Source of the DNA: Novosphingobium sp. Gsoil 351
Lineage (GTDB): Bacteria; Pseudomonadota; Alphaproteobacteria; Sphingomonadales; Sphingomonadaceae
DNA: 64,000 bases
Direction of reading: 5' to 3'
Assembly (NCBI RefSeq): GCF_009707465.1
Contig: NZ_CP046120.1
Location: 124,001-188,000 of the forward strand
Every line of letters begins with the position of its first letter. The stretch's first letter is position 1. Of this stretch, positions 1 to 7,648 are shown one piece after another. Below the pieces are notes generated by a model. That model ran no database searches, was not told the origin of the DNA, and saw nothing but the letters and a program-made list of their open reading frames with translations. Position numbers and translations under genes: made by a program.

Positions 1-28
1 GCCTTCAGGAACGGCTGGTGCATCGGCT

Positions 29-478
29 TTATCGGTTCTCGCACAGGGCCACGAGCTGATCGGCGCATGCGCCCCAGCCGTGCTCAAAGCCCATCTCGGC
101 GTGACGCTGCATCGAATCTTCAGTCCAGTGGCGGGCGACCGCGGTATAGCGGGTGCCCTCCCCCTCGGGCTCGATGGTCCAGATGCCGATCATGAAGGGC
201 CCCGCGGGCTCGAGATCGCCGACAATCGCATCGGTGAAGGCGAAGCGGCGTCCTTCGTCCCAGGCGAGAACGGTGCCGGGATGAGGATGGACCTCGCCAT
301 CGGGTCCGTACATCGTGCAGGTCGAAACGCCCCCGGGCCTGCGTTCGAGCGTGGCGAATTCCGCGCGCCACGGCTTGGGGCACCACCACTCCTCTATGCG
401 GTTGGTCATGATGTCCCAGACTTGCGCGGGTGGGGCGGCTATCGTGCGGGTGATGGTAAGTTCGTGGTGGTCGCTCAC
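29..478 (-). CDS. AHSA1/SRPBCC-family protein
   Basis: This 149-residue protein starts with the SRPBCC/AHSA1 pattern (ITRTIAAPPAQVWDIMTN) followed by an EEWW motif, typical of START-like hydrophobic-ligand-binding folds related to the Aha1 C-terminal domain. The GTG start at 478 is chosen because a GAGGAG ribosome-binding site lies six bases upstream; the frame stays open further upstream, but that part is antisense-like over the neighbouring GST gene. It is the last visible gene of the TetR-led operon, so it probably binds or transforms a small hydrophobic compound in the cytoplasm. The fold is well supported; the ligand is unknown. Confidence 0.85.
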   Translation of the reverse strand: MSDHHELTITRTIAAPPAQVWDIMTNRIEEWWCPKPWRAEFATLERRPGGVSTCTMYGPDGEVHPHPGTVLAWDEGRRFAFTDAIVGDLEPAGPFMIGIWTIEPEGEGTRYTAVARHWTEDSMQRHAEMGFEHGWGACADQLVALCENR

Positions 479-488
479 GGCAGTCTCC

Positions 489-1139
489 TCAATCGCGATC
501 GGGTGCGCCGAGCGGGAAGTAGGCTCGGTAGGGGCGGGCCTCGTCGACGCAGCGCTTGACCGGGGGCAGGGCGAGCAGGTGCGCGCGCCAGGCGCGCAGG
601 CGATCCAGCTCTGGCGGAATCCGATGGACCCAATCGGCATAGAATAGCGAAGGCGCTGCCGCGCACTCGACGAGTGTGATCGTGTCGCCCGGTGGGTTGT
701 CGCCCAGCCAGCGGTCGATCCAGCGATAGGACCGATCCAGCCGGTCGTGAACGCGCGAGGCCACCGCGGGATCGGGATCCTCCGGTGATCGGAGGTGTTC
801 GGCAACGATTTCCTGCATCACATCCATCACCGACAGGTCGAAGACCCGGTCGATCATCCGCATCTCCACCGCAGCCTCGGGATCGGCCGGAAGCAACTGG
901 GCGGGGCCGGCATGGCGCAGGTGAAGATAATCGATGATCGCGGTGGCCTCGAACACCGTCCGCGAGCCATCGACCAGAACCGGAAAGCGCCCCAGCGGAC
1001 TGGCCTGGGCGACGAACGCGGAGTTATCCGGATGATCGGGATCGACCATCCGAAACTCGAACGGCGTGGCGTTGGCGTAAAGCGCGATCAGCGCCTTCCA
1101 GGTGTAGGACGAGAACGGATGACCATAGAGCGCCAGCAT
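489..1139 (-). CDS. Glutathione S-transferase family protein
   Basis: This 216-residue protein has a thioredoxin-like N-terminal domain beginning LALYGHPFSSYTWKALIAL, with serines in the usual catalytic position, the cis-proline segment GRFPVLVDG, the FEATAIIDYL glutathione-contact motif, and a helical C-terminal domain. It would conjugate glutathione to, or reduce, electrophilic substrates in the cytoplasm. ATG at 1139 is used; a GTG one codon upstream is equally possible, and a purine-rich GAGGGG precedes both. It lies in the same direction as the other TetR-operon genes, about 100 bases after the VOC gene at 1245. It has no obvious close relation to the second GST of the operon, so the two may act on different compounds. 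Confidence 0.9.
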   Translation of the reverse strand: MLALYGHPFSSYTWKALIALYANATPFEFRMVDPDHPDNSAFVAQASPLGRFPVLVDGSRTVFEATAIIDYLHLRHAGPAQLLPADPEAAVEMRMIDRVFDLSVMDVMQEIVAEHLRSPEDPDPAVASRVHDRLDRSYRWIDRWLGDNPPGDTITLVECAAAPSLFYADWVHRIPPELDRLRAWRAHLLALPPVKRCVDEARPYRAYFPLGAPDRD

Positions 1140-1244
1140 CACCAGGTCCCCTCTCGCATACGCCGCTGCCGATCGGCTTCGCGCGCGCTCGTGCCCGCCC
1201 GCTGGACGGCTCCGTCAAGCGAAAGGAAGACCGAACCGCGGACC

Positions 1245-1730
1245 TTACGCATCGGCATTCACCGCGGCCTCGATCGCCGCGACATCGATCTTCTTCATCG
1301 GCATCATCGCTTCGAACGCGCGTTTGGCCACGTCGCCGCCCTGGGCCATCGCCCGGGTCAGCACCCGCGGCGTGATTTGCCAGTTGAGCCCCCACTTGTC
1401 TTTGCACCAGCCGCACTGACTTTCGGCGCCGCCGTTGCCGACGATGGCGTTCCAGTAGCGGTCGGTCTCGGCCTGATCGTCGGTCGCAATCTGGAACGAA
1501 AACGCTTCGGTCTGGGGAAACATCGGGCCGCCGTTGAGACCGATGCAGGGAATGCCGAGAACGCTGAACTCGACGGTCAGGACATCGCCCTTGTGGCCGT
1601 CGGGATAGTCGCCCGGCGCGCGGTGGACCGCGGTGACATGTGTATCGGGAAAGGTCGCGGCATAGAAGTTGGCGGCTTCCTCGGCGGTGCCGTCGTACCA
1701 CAAACAGACGAGATTCTTGGGCGTGGTCAT
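1245..1730 (-). CDS. VOC-superfamily PhnB/3-dmu-like protein
   Basis: This 161-residue protein resembles the 3-demethylubiquinone methyltransferase-like (PF06983) branch of the VOC superfamily. It shows NLVCLWYDGTAEEAANFYAA at the N-terminus, a GLNGGP turn, a DDQAETDRYWNAI helix and the CGWCKDKWGLNWQITP segment. Despite the Pfam name these proteins are generally not methyltransferases; they form a paired beta-alpha-beta fold that holds a metal or small ligand. The start codon overlaps the stop of the upstream GST (ATGA, 1727-1730), which indicates translational coupling. Together with the two other VOC proteins of this operon it suggests chemistry on an electrophilic or dicarbonyl-like compound, which is inference. 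Confidence 0.88.
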   Translation of the reverse strand: MTTPKNLVCLWYDGTAEEAANFYAATFPDTHVTAVHRAPGDYPDGHKGDVLTVEFSVLGIPCIGLNGGPMFPQTEAFSFQIATDDQAETDRYWNAIVGNGGAESQCGWCKDKWGLNWQITPRVLTRAMAQGGDVAKRAFEAMMPMKKIDVAAIEAAVNADA

Positions 1731-2353
1731 TTCTGGGATTCCTCGATCAGTTTATTGTCGATGGCCTTGGCCGCTTTGTAGCCATCGCGCTCACGGAGCC
1801 GCTCGGCGTAGGCTTCGAATGCCGGTAGCGATGGCATCGTGCCGAACGCGAGGCCCCAGTCGACCTGGCTGCCGACATAGACGTCGGCCATCGTAAAGCG
1901 CTCACCGCAGACCCAGTCGCCGGCGCCGAGATGCTCCTCGAGGGTGGCCAGAACCCGGTCGAAGCTGCCGAACCCGACCATCATCTCGCGCTCCTTGGGG
2001 GTTTCCCAGCCCATCGACTTGGCGACGATCGCCTGCTCCACCGGCCCGGCAGCGAAAAACATCCAACGGTAGTAGTCGGCCCGCTCGGTCTCGCGCGGGG
2101 CGAGTTCAGCGCCGGGGTGGGCGTCGGCGAGATAGGCGCAGATCGCTGCCGCTTCGCTGATCGTGCGGTCCCCGCTGACCGCATGGTGAACCAGCGTCGG
2201 AACCTTACCCATCGGGTTGGCGGCGAGCAGTTCGGCGGGCTTGTCCGCCCAGGGAACCAGGACCTGATCATAGTCGGCGCCCGCCTCGTGCAGTGCCCAA
2301 CGCGCGATCTGACCGCGGCTCATCGGGTTCGTGAAGAAGGTGTATTCGGCCAT
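1727..2353 (-). CDS. Glutathione S-transferase family protein
   Basis: A 208-residue GST with the N-terminal segment EYTFFTNPMSRGQIARWAL, where Ser12 is in the catalytic-serine position, then MGKVPTLV with the cis-proline, ISEAAAICAYLAD, and a helical C-terminal domain with FTMADVYVGSQ. It belongs to the type often annotated as GST N/C-terminal domain protein in proteobacteria. It overlaps the following VOC gene by four bases and sits six bases after the two-domain VOC gene upstream, so it is tightly embedded in the operon. It is expected to be cytoplasmic and glutathione-dependent; the substrate cannot be read from the sequence. Confidence 0.92.
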   Translation of the reverse strand: MAEYTFFTNPMSRGQIARWALHEAGADYDQVLVPWADKPAELLAANPMGKVPTLVHHAVSGDRTISEAAAICAYLADAHPGAELAPRETERADYYRWMFFAAGPVEQAIVAKSMGWETPKEREMMVGFGSFDRVLATLEEHLGAGDWVCGERFTMADVYVGSQVDWGLAFGTMPSLPAFEAYAERLRERDGYKAAKAIDNKLIEESQK

Positions 2354-2358
2354 CTGGA

Positions 2359-3153
2359 TTATCCCTTCCGAGGGCCGACAAGGCCGAACGCGGCGCCTTG
2401 CGGGTCCGAACAGTGAACAGAGAATTCGCCGCCGGGAATTTCCATCACCGCACCGTCCAGCGTCCCCCCGCCAGCGGTCACCGCGGCTACGGCCCGATCG
2501 ATGTCGCCCACGCCGATGTAAAACGACCAGACGCTATGCGGCACCGCCTCCATCTTGGGCATGACCGCACCGATGCCGACCCCGTCGTGCTGGACGAACC
2601 GGTATTTGCCCATCGGCCCCATGTCCATCTCGCCTTCCTGGGTCCAGCCGAAGTGGCTCTTATAAAATGCCACCGAAGCTTCGGCGTCACTCGACTGTAG
2701 CTCGTTCCAGCGCACGCGTTGGGGCTGGTCGACCGAGAAGACGTCACTCTCCGCGTCGGGCTGGTCGGCAGGTGGGATCGGCTTCATGAGGTAGATCGGA
2801 GCGCCCTGCGGATCGGCGATCATCGCGATGCGGCCTTGGGGAATGTCCATGGCCGCCATCTGCACCTTGCCGCCGTCGGCCTCGATCGCGGCAACCGCGG
2901 CATCGACATCCGCGACATGCAGGTAGCCGAGCCAAACCGGTCTGGCGCCGTGATCGATCATATCTTTGCTGAGCTTTAGTACGCCTCCGGCCGCGCCGCC
3001 GTCGCTGCGCCCGATCATGCGATAGTCCTGACCTTCGGAGGCGGACGTCGCGGAAATGTTCCACCCGATTACAGCGCCATAAAACCTTGCAGCTGCATCG
3101 AGATCGGTGGTCATCAGTTCGTACCAGATGAATCCGCCTGTGGGCTTGGCCAT
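2359..3153 (-). CDS. Two-domain VOC (glyoxalase-like) protein
   Basis: This 264-residue protein carries two glyoxalase/bleomycin-resistance-type modules in tandem. The first (about residues 5-120) begins FIWYELMTTDLDAAARFYGA and ends in DPQGAPIYLMKP; the second (about 145-262) begins RWNELQSSDAEASVAFYKS and ends DPQGAAFGLVGP. The ATG at 3153 is chosen because it overlaps the stop codon of the upstream DUF1428 gene by one base (TAATG). The frame continues upstream, but that stretch is the shadow of the DUF1428 gene. The domain architecture resembles CFP32-like hydroxylases/glyoxalase homologues of actinobacteria and proteobacteria, whose substrates are mostly unknown. Confidence 0.9.
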   Translation of the reverse strand: MAKPTGGFIWYELMTTDLDAAARFYGAVIGWNISATSASEGQDYRMIGRSDGGAAGGVLKLSKDMIDHGARPVWLGYLHVADVDAAVAAIEADGGKVQMAAMDIPQGRIAMIADPQGAPIYLMKPIPPADQPDAESDVFSVDQPQRVRWNELQSSDAEASVAFYKSHFGWTQEGEMDMGPMGKYRFVQHDGVGIGAVMPKMEAVPHSVWSFYIGVGDIDRAVAAVTAGGGTLDGAVMEIPGGEFSVHCSDPQGAAFGLVGPRKG

Positions 3154-3872
3154 TACCTTTCTCCCATGACGACGACGGGTTCGAACCCACCGTAAACCAT
3201 GCGGTTGCCGTCGAACGGCATGTCGTCGGGCATCTTCATCTCGGGATCGGACTGCATCTTCTCGGCCGCCGCGTCGCAGACCTCGCGCGAGGGCCACGTC
3301 ATCCACGAGAACACGATCTTCTCGCCCGGTTGAGCCTTGACCGCCCGGTAGAAGTCGGTCTGCTTGCCTTCCGGCACGTCGACACCCCAGGCCTCCAGCA
3401 CGCTGGTGGCGCCATAGCCCTCGAACATCGGCCACGCTTCGGCCGCCATCTTGCGATAATCCTCGCGTCGACCCTCGGGCACCGGAAGGATGAAGCCCTG
3501 GACGTAGTCGCCGGGGGAGGGAGCGCCTTCCTCGACGATCGGTTCGAACCCGCCGAAGATCATCCGGCTGCCATCGAACGGCATCGGTTCGGCCAACATC
3601 GCCGAGTCTTGTTCCGAGGCCTTCATCGCCGCGTTGCGGGTGACCTTGTCGGGCCACTCGATCCACGCGAATGCGACGGTTTCGCCTTCCTTGGCGTGAA
3701 CGGCACCCTGGAAGTCGGTCGTCTTGCCCGGCTTCAGGTCGGCACCCCAGCATTCGACCACCTTGCAGGCGCCATGATCGATGAAGAACTGGTCCATTTT
3801 CGTGGCGTGAGCGACGAAGGGTTCCTTGCTTTCGCGGCTGACCGGGATCACGAATCCGTCGATATAGCTCAC
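3153..3872 (-). CDS. Tandem DUF1428 protein (two fused copies)
   Basis: DUF1428 proteins are normally about 120 residues. This 239-residue product contains two copies in a row: the first begins YIDGFVIPVSRESKEPF and ends GGFEPIV, and the second, starting near residue 120, begins YVQGFILPVPEGRREDY and ends GGFEPVV. Both keep the WGxDxPxGKxTDF and MPFDGxRMxxGGFEP blocks. The start is GTG at 3872, preceded by AGGAGA; the start overlaps the stop of the upstream VOC gene (GTGA). DUF1428 has a dimeric ferredoxin-like (ABM/EthD-like) fold, so this may be an intramolecular dimer. The biochemical role is unknown; the neighbours imply small-molecule conversion. Confidence 0.9.
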   Translation of the reverse strand: MSYIDGFVIPVSRESKEPFVAHATKMDQFFIDHGACKVVECWGADLKPGKTTDFQGAVHAKEGETVAFAWIEWPDKVTRNAAMKASEQDSAMLAEPMPFDGSRMIFGGFEPIVEEGAPSPGDYVQGFILPVPEGRREDYRKMAAEAWPMFEGYGATSVLEAWGVDVPEGKQTDFYRAVKAQPGEKIVFSWMTWPSREVCDAAAEKMQSDPEMKMPDDMPFDGNRMVYGGFEPVVVMGER

Positions 3873-4315
3873 GACACTTTCTCCTGCGTTGCCGCTTCGG
3901 AAATGTGCGCGTCGGAGTTTGCCACTGCCGGATCCATCCACATCGGCTCCCAGATGTGCCCGTCGGGATCGAGGATCGTGCGCTGGTACATGAAGCCGTG
4001 GTCCTCGGGCGGATTGACGTCGATGGTTCCCCCCGCGTCCTTCGCGGCGGCGAGGACCCGATCCACCTCGTCACGGCTGTCGAGCGAAATCGCCAGCGAT
4101 ACCTCGCTCGATCCGCTGTCGGGGATCGGCCGAGTGGTGAAGCCCTTCCACTTGGCGTGGGTCAGCAGCATCACGAAGATCGCCTCCGACCAGCGCATCG
4201 CCGCGGCGGTGTCGTCAGTGAAGCGGGGCTCGTTGACGAAGCCGATTGCCTCGTAGAACGTCCTGGCGCGCGGCAGGTCGGCCACCGGCAGGTTGATGAA
4301 AATCGACTTGGTCAT
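3869..4315 (-). CDS. VOC-family (glyoxalase-like) protein
   Basis: A 148-residue single-module VOC protein with KSIFINLPVADLPRARTFYE at the N-terminus and DPDGHIWEPMWMDP near the C-terminus, matching the glyoxalase-related family that includes PhnB-like and YaeR-like proteins. The C-terminal Glu (HIWEPMW) is in the position of a metal ligand in VOC enzymes. It is the first structural gene after the TetR regulator and its ATG overlaps the regulator's stop codon (ATGA, 4312-4315), so regulator and enzyme are translated from one transcript. Cytoplasmic; substrate unknown. Confidence 0.9.
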   Translation of the reverse strand: MTKSIFINLPVADLPRARTFYEAIGFVNEPRFTDDTAAAMRWSEAIFVMLLTHAKWKGFTTRPIPDSGSSEVSLAISLDSRDEVDRVLAAAKDAGGTIDVNPPEDHGFMYQRTILDPDGHIWEPMWMDPAVANSDAHISEAATQEKVS

Positions 4316-4944
4316 GGATGCGACTCCTTTCCGAACAGTAGGCTGATGTAACGCTTCAGGTGAATGACGCTGTCCCGGGCATAAGCCGGATCGCCCTTGG
4401 CTTTCGCCAGGACGAAGGCGCCCTGGAGCACCGCCTGGACATGGTAGGCCAGGCCTAGCGCGGTGATGCCCGGTGGCGCCCCACGGTCATCGATGGCCTG
4501 TTGGATGTCTTGCGCCAGGCGCTCGCCATAGGCGCTGATGCTGGCATCGCTGGCAGCGCGTAGGGCAGGGCTGGTGACAAAGGTTTCCGAGACCATCGTG
4601 CCGACGAAGCACGAATAGTCTTCCGCCGGCCCGGAGATCATTGCGAGGCGAAAATCGATGTGACCGAGCACGCGTTCGAGCGGGTCCTCTATCGTCAGAT
4701 AGCTGGGCAGCTCGAAGATCAGATGCTGCGCGCGGGCGGTCCATTGCTCGGCCGCGGCGGTGCCAAGGGCTTCCTTCGAGGGGAAGTGGTGAAAGAACGC
4801 GCCCTTGGTCACTCCCGCTGCGGTGCAGAGTTCATCGACGCTCGTCGCCGACCACCCCTTGCGGCGCACAAGGGCGTGAGCGGCATCGAGCAGCGCAACG
4901 CGGGCGTCGCCGCGACGGGGTTTGGAGGGTGAGATATCCATCAT
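4312..4944 (-). CDS. TetR/AcrR-family transcriptional regulator
   Basis: A 210-residue regulator with a TetR N-terminal DNA-binding domain: the helix-turn-helix spans about residues 34-58 (TSVDELCTAAGVTKGAFFHH, then FPSKEAL), followed by a ligand-binding helical domain. The ATG at 4944 (or 4941) is preferred; the open frame reaches a TTG at 4962, but that codon lies inside the operator. It is the first gene of an eight-gene minus-strand operon and is almost certainly autoregulatory, because an 18-bp perfect palindrome sits between the -35 and -10 boxes of its promoter. It probably represses the downstream detoxification-type genes until a small ligand binds. Confidence 0.93.
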   Translation of the reverse strand: MMDISPSKPRRGDARVALLDAAHALVRRKGWSATSVDELCTAAGVTKGAFFHHFPSKEALGTAAAEQWTARAQHLIFELPSYLTIEDPLERVLGHIDFRLAMISGPAEDYSCFVGTMVSETFVTSPALRAASDASISAYGERLAQDIQQAIDDRGAPPGITALGLAYHVQAVLQGAFVLAKAKGDPAYARDSVIHLKRYISLLFGKESHP

Positions 4945-4952
4945 CGAATTGC

Positions 4953-4981
4953 CGGATACCAACTGGTTGGTATGTAGTCAA
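4953..4981 (-). promoter_or_regulatory. Promoter with embedded TetR operator
   Basis: On the minus strand a TTGACT box (4981-4976) is followed after exactly 17 bases by TATCCG (4958-4953), a good -35 and weak -10 for a housekeeping sigma factor. The spacer contains the perfect inverted repeat ATACCAAC-TG-GTTGGTAT (4956-4973), the size and geometry of a TetR-family operator. A transcript starting about seven bases after the -10 box would begin within a few bases of the tetR ATG, so the message may be leaderless. Repressor binding here would block RNA polymerase directly. Confidence 0.72.
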
Positions 4982-5135
4982 TCCGCGAGCGATTTTTGTT
5001 CGGCGGCGCGCTGTCTCCCCATTGTAGGTGTCACAAAACAATGCTCAAAGGCGGCCACCAAAACCAAGAACGTCGCGGGTCGCTGGGTCGAATCGTGGAG
5101 GACGCTGGTGTCCTCCTGCATTCTTGGAGAACGAC

Positions 5136-5663
5136 ATGCGCAGACTATTTGCCGTATCCGCCGTTGCTTTTCTGCTGAGCACGGCACCGGCTTTGGCCGA
5201 TCATCACATGGCCGAAAAACCCTTGTTCGACCGTCTCGGCGGTCAGCCCGCGGTGAACGCGGTGGTCGACGACTTCGCCGGGCGCGTGCTCGCCGACACC
5301 CGCATCAATGCAAAATTCGCCAAGTCCGACGCGGCGCGCCTCGTTGCCAACCTCAAGTCATTCATTTGCTCCGCCACGGGTGGCCCGTGCAAGTACACCG
5401 GGCTAAGCATGAAGGCGTCGCACCACAACATGGGCGTGACCCAGGGCGAGTTCGGCGCGCTGGTCGAAGACCTCGTCGCCACGCTCGACAAGTTCAAGGT
5501 CCCCGAAAAAGAGAAGGGCGAACTGCTCGGCGCGCTCGGGCCGCTTGGGCCTGACATCGTCGAATCGCCGAGCACCGCGACGGGGACCGCCTTGCCGGCC
5601 AATTTCAAGCCGGCTCCGCCCTTGCACACTGCTCACAAGCCGATGAAGAAGAAGAAGAGGTAG
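5136..5663 (+). CDS. Exported group I truncated haemoglobin
   Basis: This 175-residue protein begins with a signal peptide (residues 1-21, [21 protein letters not shown], cut before DHH). A group I truncated globin domain follows at about 29-140: [18 protein letters not shown], a [10 protein letters not shown] loop, and His96 of MKASHHNMG in the position of the proximal F8 haem ligand. The tail is proline- and lysine-rich, ending KPMKKKKR. Start 5136 is supported by GGAG eight bases upstream. Most truncated globins are cytoplasmic, so an exported one suggests a periplasmic role, for example in NO or peroxide handling; this is inference. It diverges from the tetR operon. Confidence 0.88.
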   Translation: MRRLFAVSAVAFLLSTAPALADHHMAEKPLFDRLGGQPAVNAVVDDFAGRVLADTRINAKFAKSDAARLVANLKSFICSATGGPCKYTGLSMKASHHNMGVTQGEFGALVEDLVATLDKFKVPEKEKGELLGALGPLGPDIVESPSTATGTALPANFKPAPPLHTAHKPMKKKKR

Positions 5664-5671
5664 CTTCGCTG

Positions 5672-5698
5672 CGCCCGTCCGGTCTTGCCGGGCGGGCG
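5672..5698. terminator. Stem-loop between convergent genes
   Basis: An 11-bp stem (CGCCCGTCCGG paired with CCGGGCGGGCG, one G-U pair) with a TCTTG loop lies nine bases after the globin stop codon and just before the stop of the convergent GST. There is no strong T-run on either side, so it is at best a weak or Rho-assisted terminator. Confidence 0.4.
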
Positions 5699-5704
5699 TC
5701 GCAT

Positions 5705-6356
5705 TCAGGCGCTTGCCCGTCCTGCCTCGAACACCCCGCGCTCGCGATCGCTGACTGCGATCCAGGACTGTCGCGACGTGACACGCGCATACCACGCGGC
5801 GGTGGCAGGGTGCCGGTCCGCATCGGGGCCGTTTCCGACATAGCTCATGGTTTTTAGCACCGACGCGACCGCGATGTCGCCGATGCTGAATTCGGGCCCG
5901 GTAAGCCAGCCCGCGGCGGGCACCGCGCCCTCCAGATATGCGACGATCGGCGCGAACTCCTTTTCGCCCAGCTCAGCCGCCGCCTCATCGCCCGGGATAC
6001 CCAGCAGTTTCGGTCCGACAAAGCGATTGAACACGATCTTGCCTCCGGCGGGGGCGAGGATGGTGTCGGCGAATTCCTCCCACCAGATCGCCTTGCCGCG
6101 CGCCTTGGCGTCGGCGGGAAGCAGCGGCGGGTTGCCGTTCAGCGCATCGAGATAGGTCACGATCGCGGTCGAGATCGGCGAGCATGTAGTCGCCATCCTT
6201 GAGCGCCGGGATCTTGCGGAATGGGCTGGCTGCAAGGAAATCAGGATCGGGCTTGCGCGGGTCGACTACCACCATCTCGACCTCGATGCCTTTTTCGGCG
6301 GCTACCAGGTGCACCTTGCGGACGAACGGCGACAACGGAAAGCCGAAGACCTGCAT
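5705..6356 (-). pseudogene. Glutathione S-transferase, frameshifted
   Basis: The N-terminal half is read from ATG 6356 (MQVFGFPLSPFVRKVHLVAA, then FRKIPALKDGDYMLAD), while the remainder (STAIVTYLDALNGNPPLLPA to the C-terminal helical domain, ending at 5705) is in another frame. One extra base near 6171-6176 accounts for the shift; removing it restores a GST of about 216 residues with thioredoxin-like N-terminal and helical C-terminal domains. A GGAAGAGG ribosome-binding site precedes the ATG. It may be a true pseudogene or a base-calling error. It lies divergently from cobS. Confidence 0.82.
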
Positions 6357-6462
6357 GAACCTCTTCCCGTGACTTCCCGGCGGTGCGCTTCGCGACGAGT
6401 CGCATTTTGCAACCCATTGGTTATTGCAGCCGCCAATCGCCCCGTATAGGCCGCACCTGACC

Positions 6463-7455
6463 ATGAGCGACATTCCCAACATCCAGCCCGACAGCCGCAA
6501 CCAGACGGTGCTCGGCGCCCCCGACAAGACCGTCAGCGTGCGCGAGGTGTTCGGCCTCGACATCGACATGATGGTTCCCGCGTTCAGCGAGGCGGACGAG
6601 CGCGTGCCCGATCACGACGCGGCCTACGTGTTCGATCCGGACACCACCCTGGCGATCCTGGCGGGTTTCGCGCACAACCGCCGGGTGATGGTCCAGGGCT
6701 ATCACGGCACCGGCAAATCGACTCATATCGAGCAGGTCGCCGCCCGGCTCAACTGGCCGTGCATACGCATCAACCTCGACGCGCACATCAGCCGGATCGA
6801 CCTGATCGGGCGCGACGCGATCGTGCTGCGCGACGGGTTGCAGGTTACCGAATTCCGCGAAGGCCTGCTCCCCTGGGCGCTCCAGACGCCGACCGCGCTG
6901 GTTTTCGACGAATACGACGCGGGCCGCCCCGACGTGATGTTCGTGATCCAGCGCGTGCTCGAGACCGAGGGCAAGCTTACATTGCTTGATCAGAACCGGG
7001 TGATCCGTCCGAACCCGTGGTTCCGCCTGTTTGCCACCGCCAATACAGTCGGCCTCGGCGACACCAGCGGGCTGTATCACGGCACCCAGGCGATCAACCA
7101 GGGCCAGATGGACCGCTGGAACATCGTCGTCGGATTGAATTACCTGCCCGCGCAGGTCGAGGCTGAGATCGTCCTCGCCAAGTCAGAGGGCGTCGATGCG
7201 AAAGTCGTCGCCGACATGGTCAAGGTCGCCGACCTCACCCGCCAGGGATTCGTCAACGGCGACATTTCGACGGTGATGAGCCCGCGCACCGTGATCACCT
7301 GGGCGCAGAACGCCGCGATATTCAAGGACGTCGGCTTCGCCTTCCGTCTCAGCTTCCTCAACAAGTGCGACGAGGCAGAACGGATGCTGGTCGCCGAATA
7401 CTACCAGCGCGTGTTCGGGACGGATTTGCCCGAAAGCGTGGTGGGGAAGGGCTGA
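6463..7455 (+). CDS. cobS: Aerobic cobaltochelatase subunit CobS
   Basis: A 330-residue AAA+ ATPase with the CobS signature: an N-terminal [18 protein letters not shown] segment, Walker [10 protein letters not shown] (residues 79-87), the Walker B region [11 protein letters not shown], and the [20 protein letters not shown] sensor region. CobS and CobT form the chaperone-like ATPase ring that drives cobalt insertion into hydrogenobyrinate a,c-diamide by CobN in aerobic B12 synthesis. The ATG at 6463 gives the usual length. In related genomes cobT usually follows directly; here the next feature is a palindrome, a (GA)n tract and a convergent dehydrogenase, so the partner is not in the window. 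Confidence 0.93.
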   Translation: MSDIPNIQPDSRNQTVLGAPDKTVSVREVFGLDIDMMVPAFSEADERVPDHDAAYVFDPDTTLAILAGFAHNRRVMVQGYHGTGKSTHIEQVAARLNWPCIRINLDAHISRIDLIGRDAIVLRDGLQVTEFREGLLPWALQTPTALVFDEYDAGRPDVMFVIQRVLETEGKLTLLDQNRVIRPNPWFRLFATANTVGLGDTSGLYHGTQAINQGQMDRWNIVVGLNYLPAQVEAEIVLAKSEGVDAKVVADMVKVADLTRQGFVNGDISTVMSPRTVITWAQNAAIFKDVGFAFRLSFLNKCDEAERMLVAEYYQRVFGTDLPESVVGKG

Positions 7456-7463
7456 TCTCAAAG

Positions 7464-7487
7464 CCCTCTCCCCTTCAGGGGAGAGGG
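7464..7487. repeat. REP-like hairpin, family 3 copy 1
   Basis: A perfect 10-bp inverted repeat, CCCTCTCCCC paired with GGGGAGAGGG around a TTCA loop, begins nine bases after the cobS stop codon. A close relative occurs at 58248-58272. It may act as a transcription terminator or mRNA 3'-end stabiliser for cobS. Confidence 0.6.
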
Positions 7488-7575
7488 TTGGGAGAAGGGG
7501 ATGTCCGCAAGACATACCTCTCTCAACTCCGGCTAGCTCGCTGCGCTTGCAAGCCTTCGTGTTTCTCCCCTTACG

Positions 7576-7647
<72 letters not shown>

Positions 7648-7648
7648 C

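Noticed and set aside
3171-3188. GGGTTCGAACCC string that looks like a tRNA T-arm (similar one near 3540)
   Set aside because: It is the coding sequence of the repeated GGFEP motif of the double DUF1428 protein; no acceptor stem or anticodon arm can be folded around it.
2359-4074. Single 571-residue frame covering the VOC and DUF1428 genes
   Set aside because: Only the part from 3153 downstream has VOC features; the rest is an off-frame reading of the DUF1428 and VOC genes upstream.
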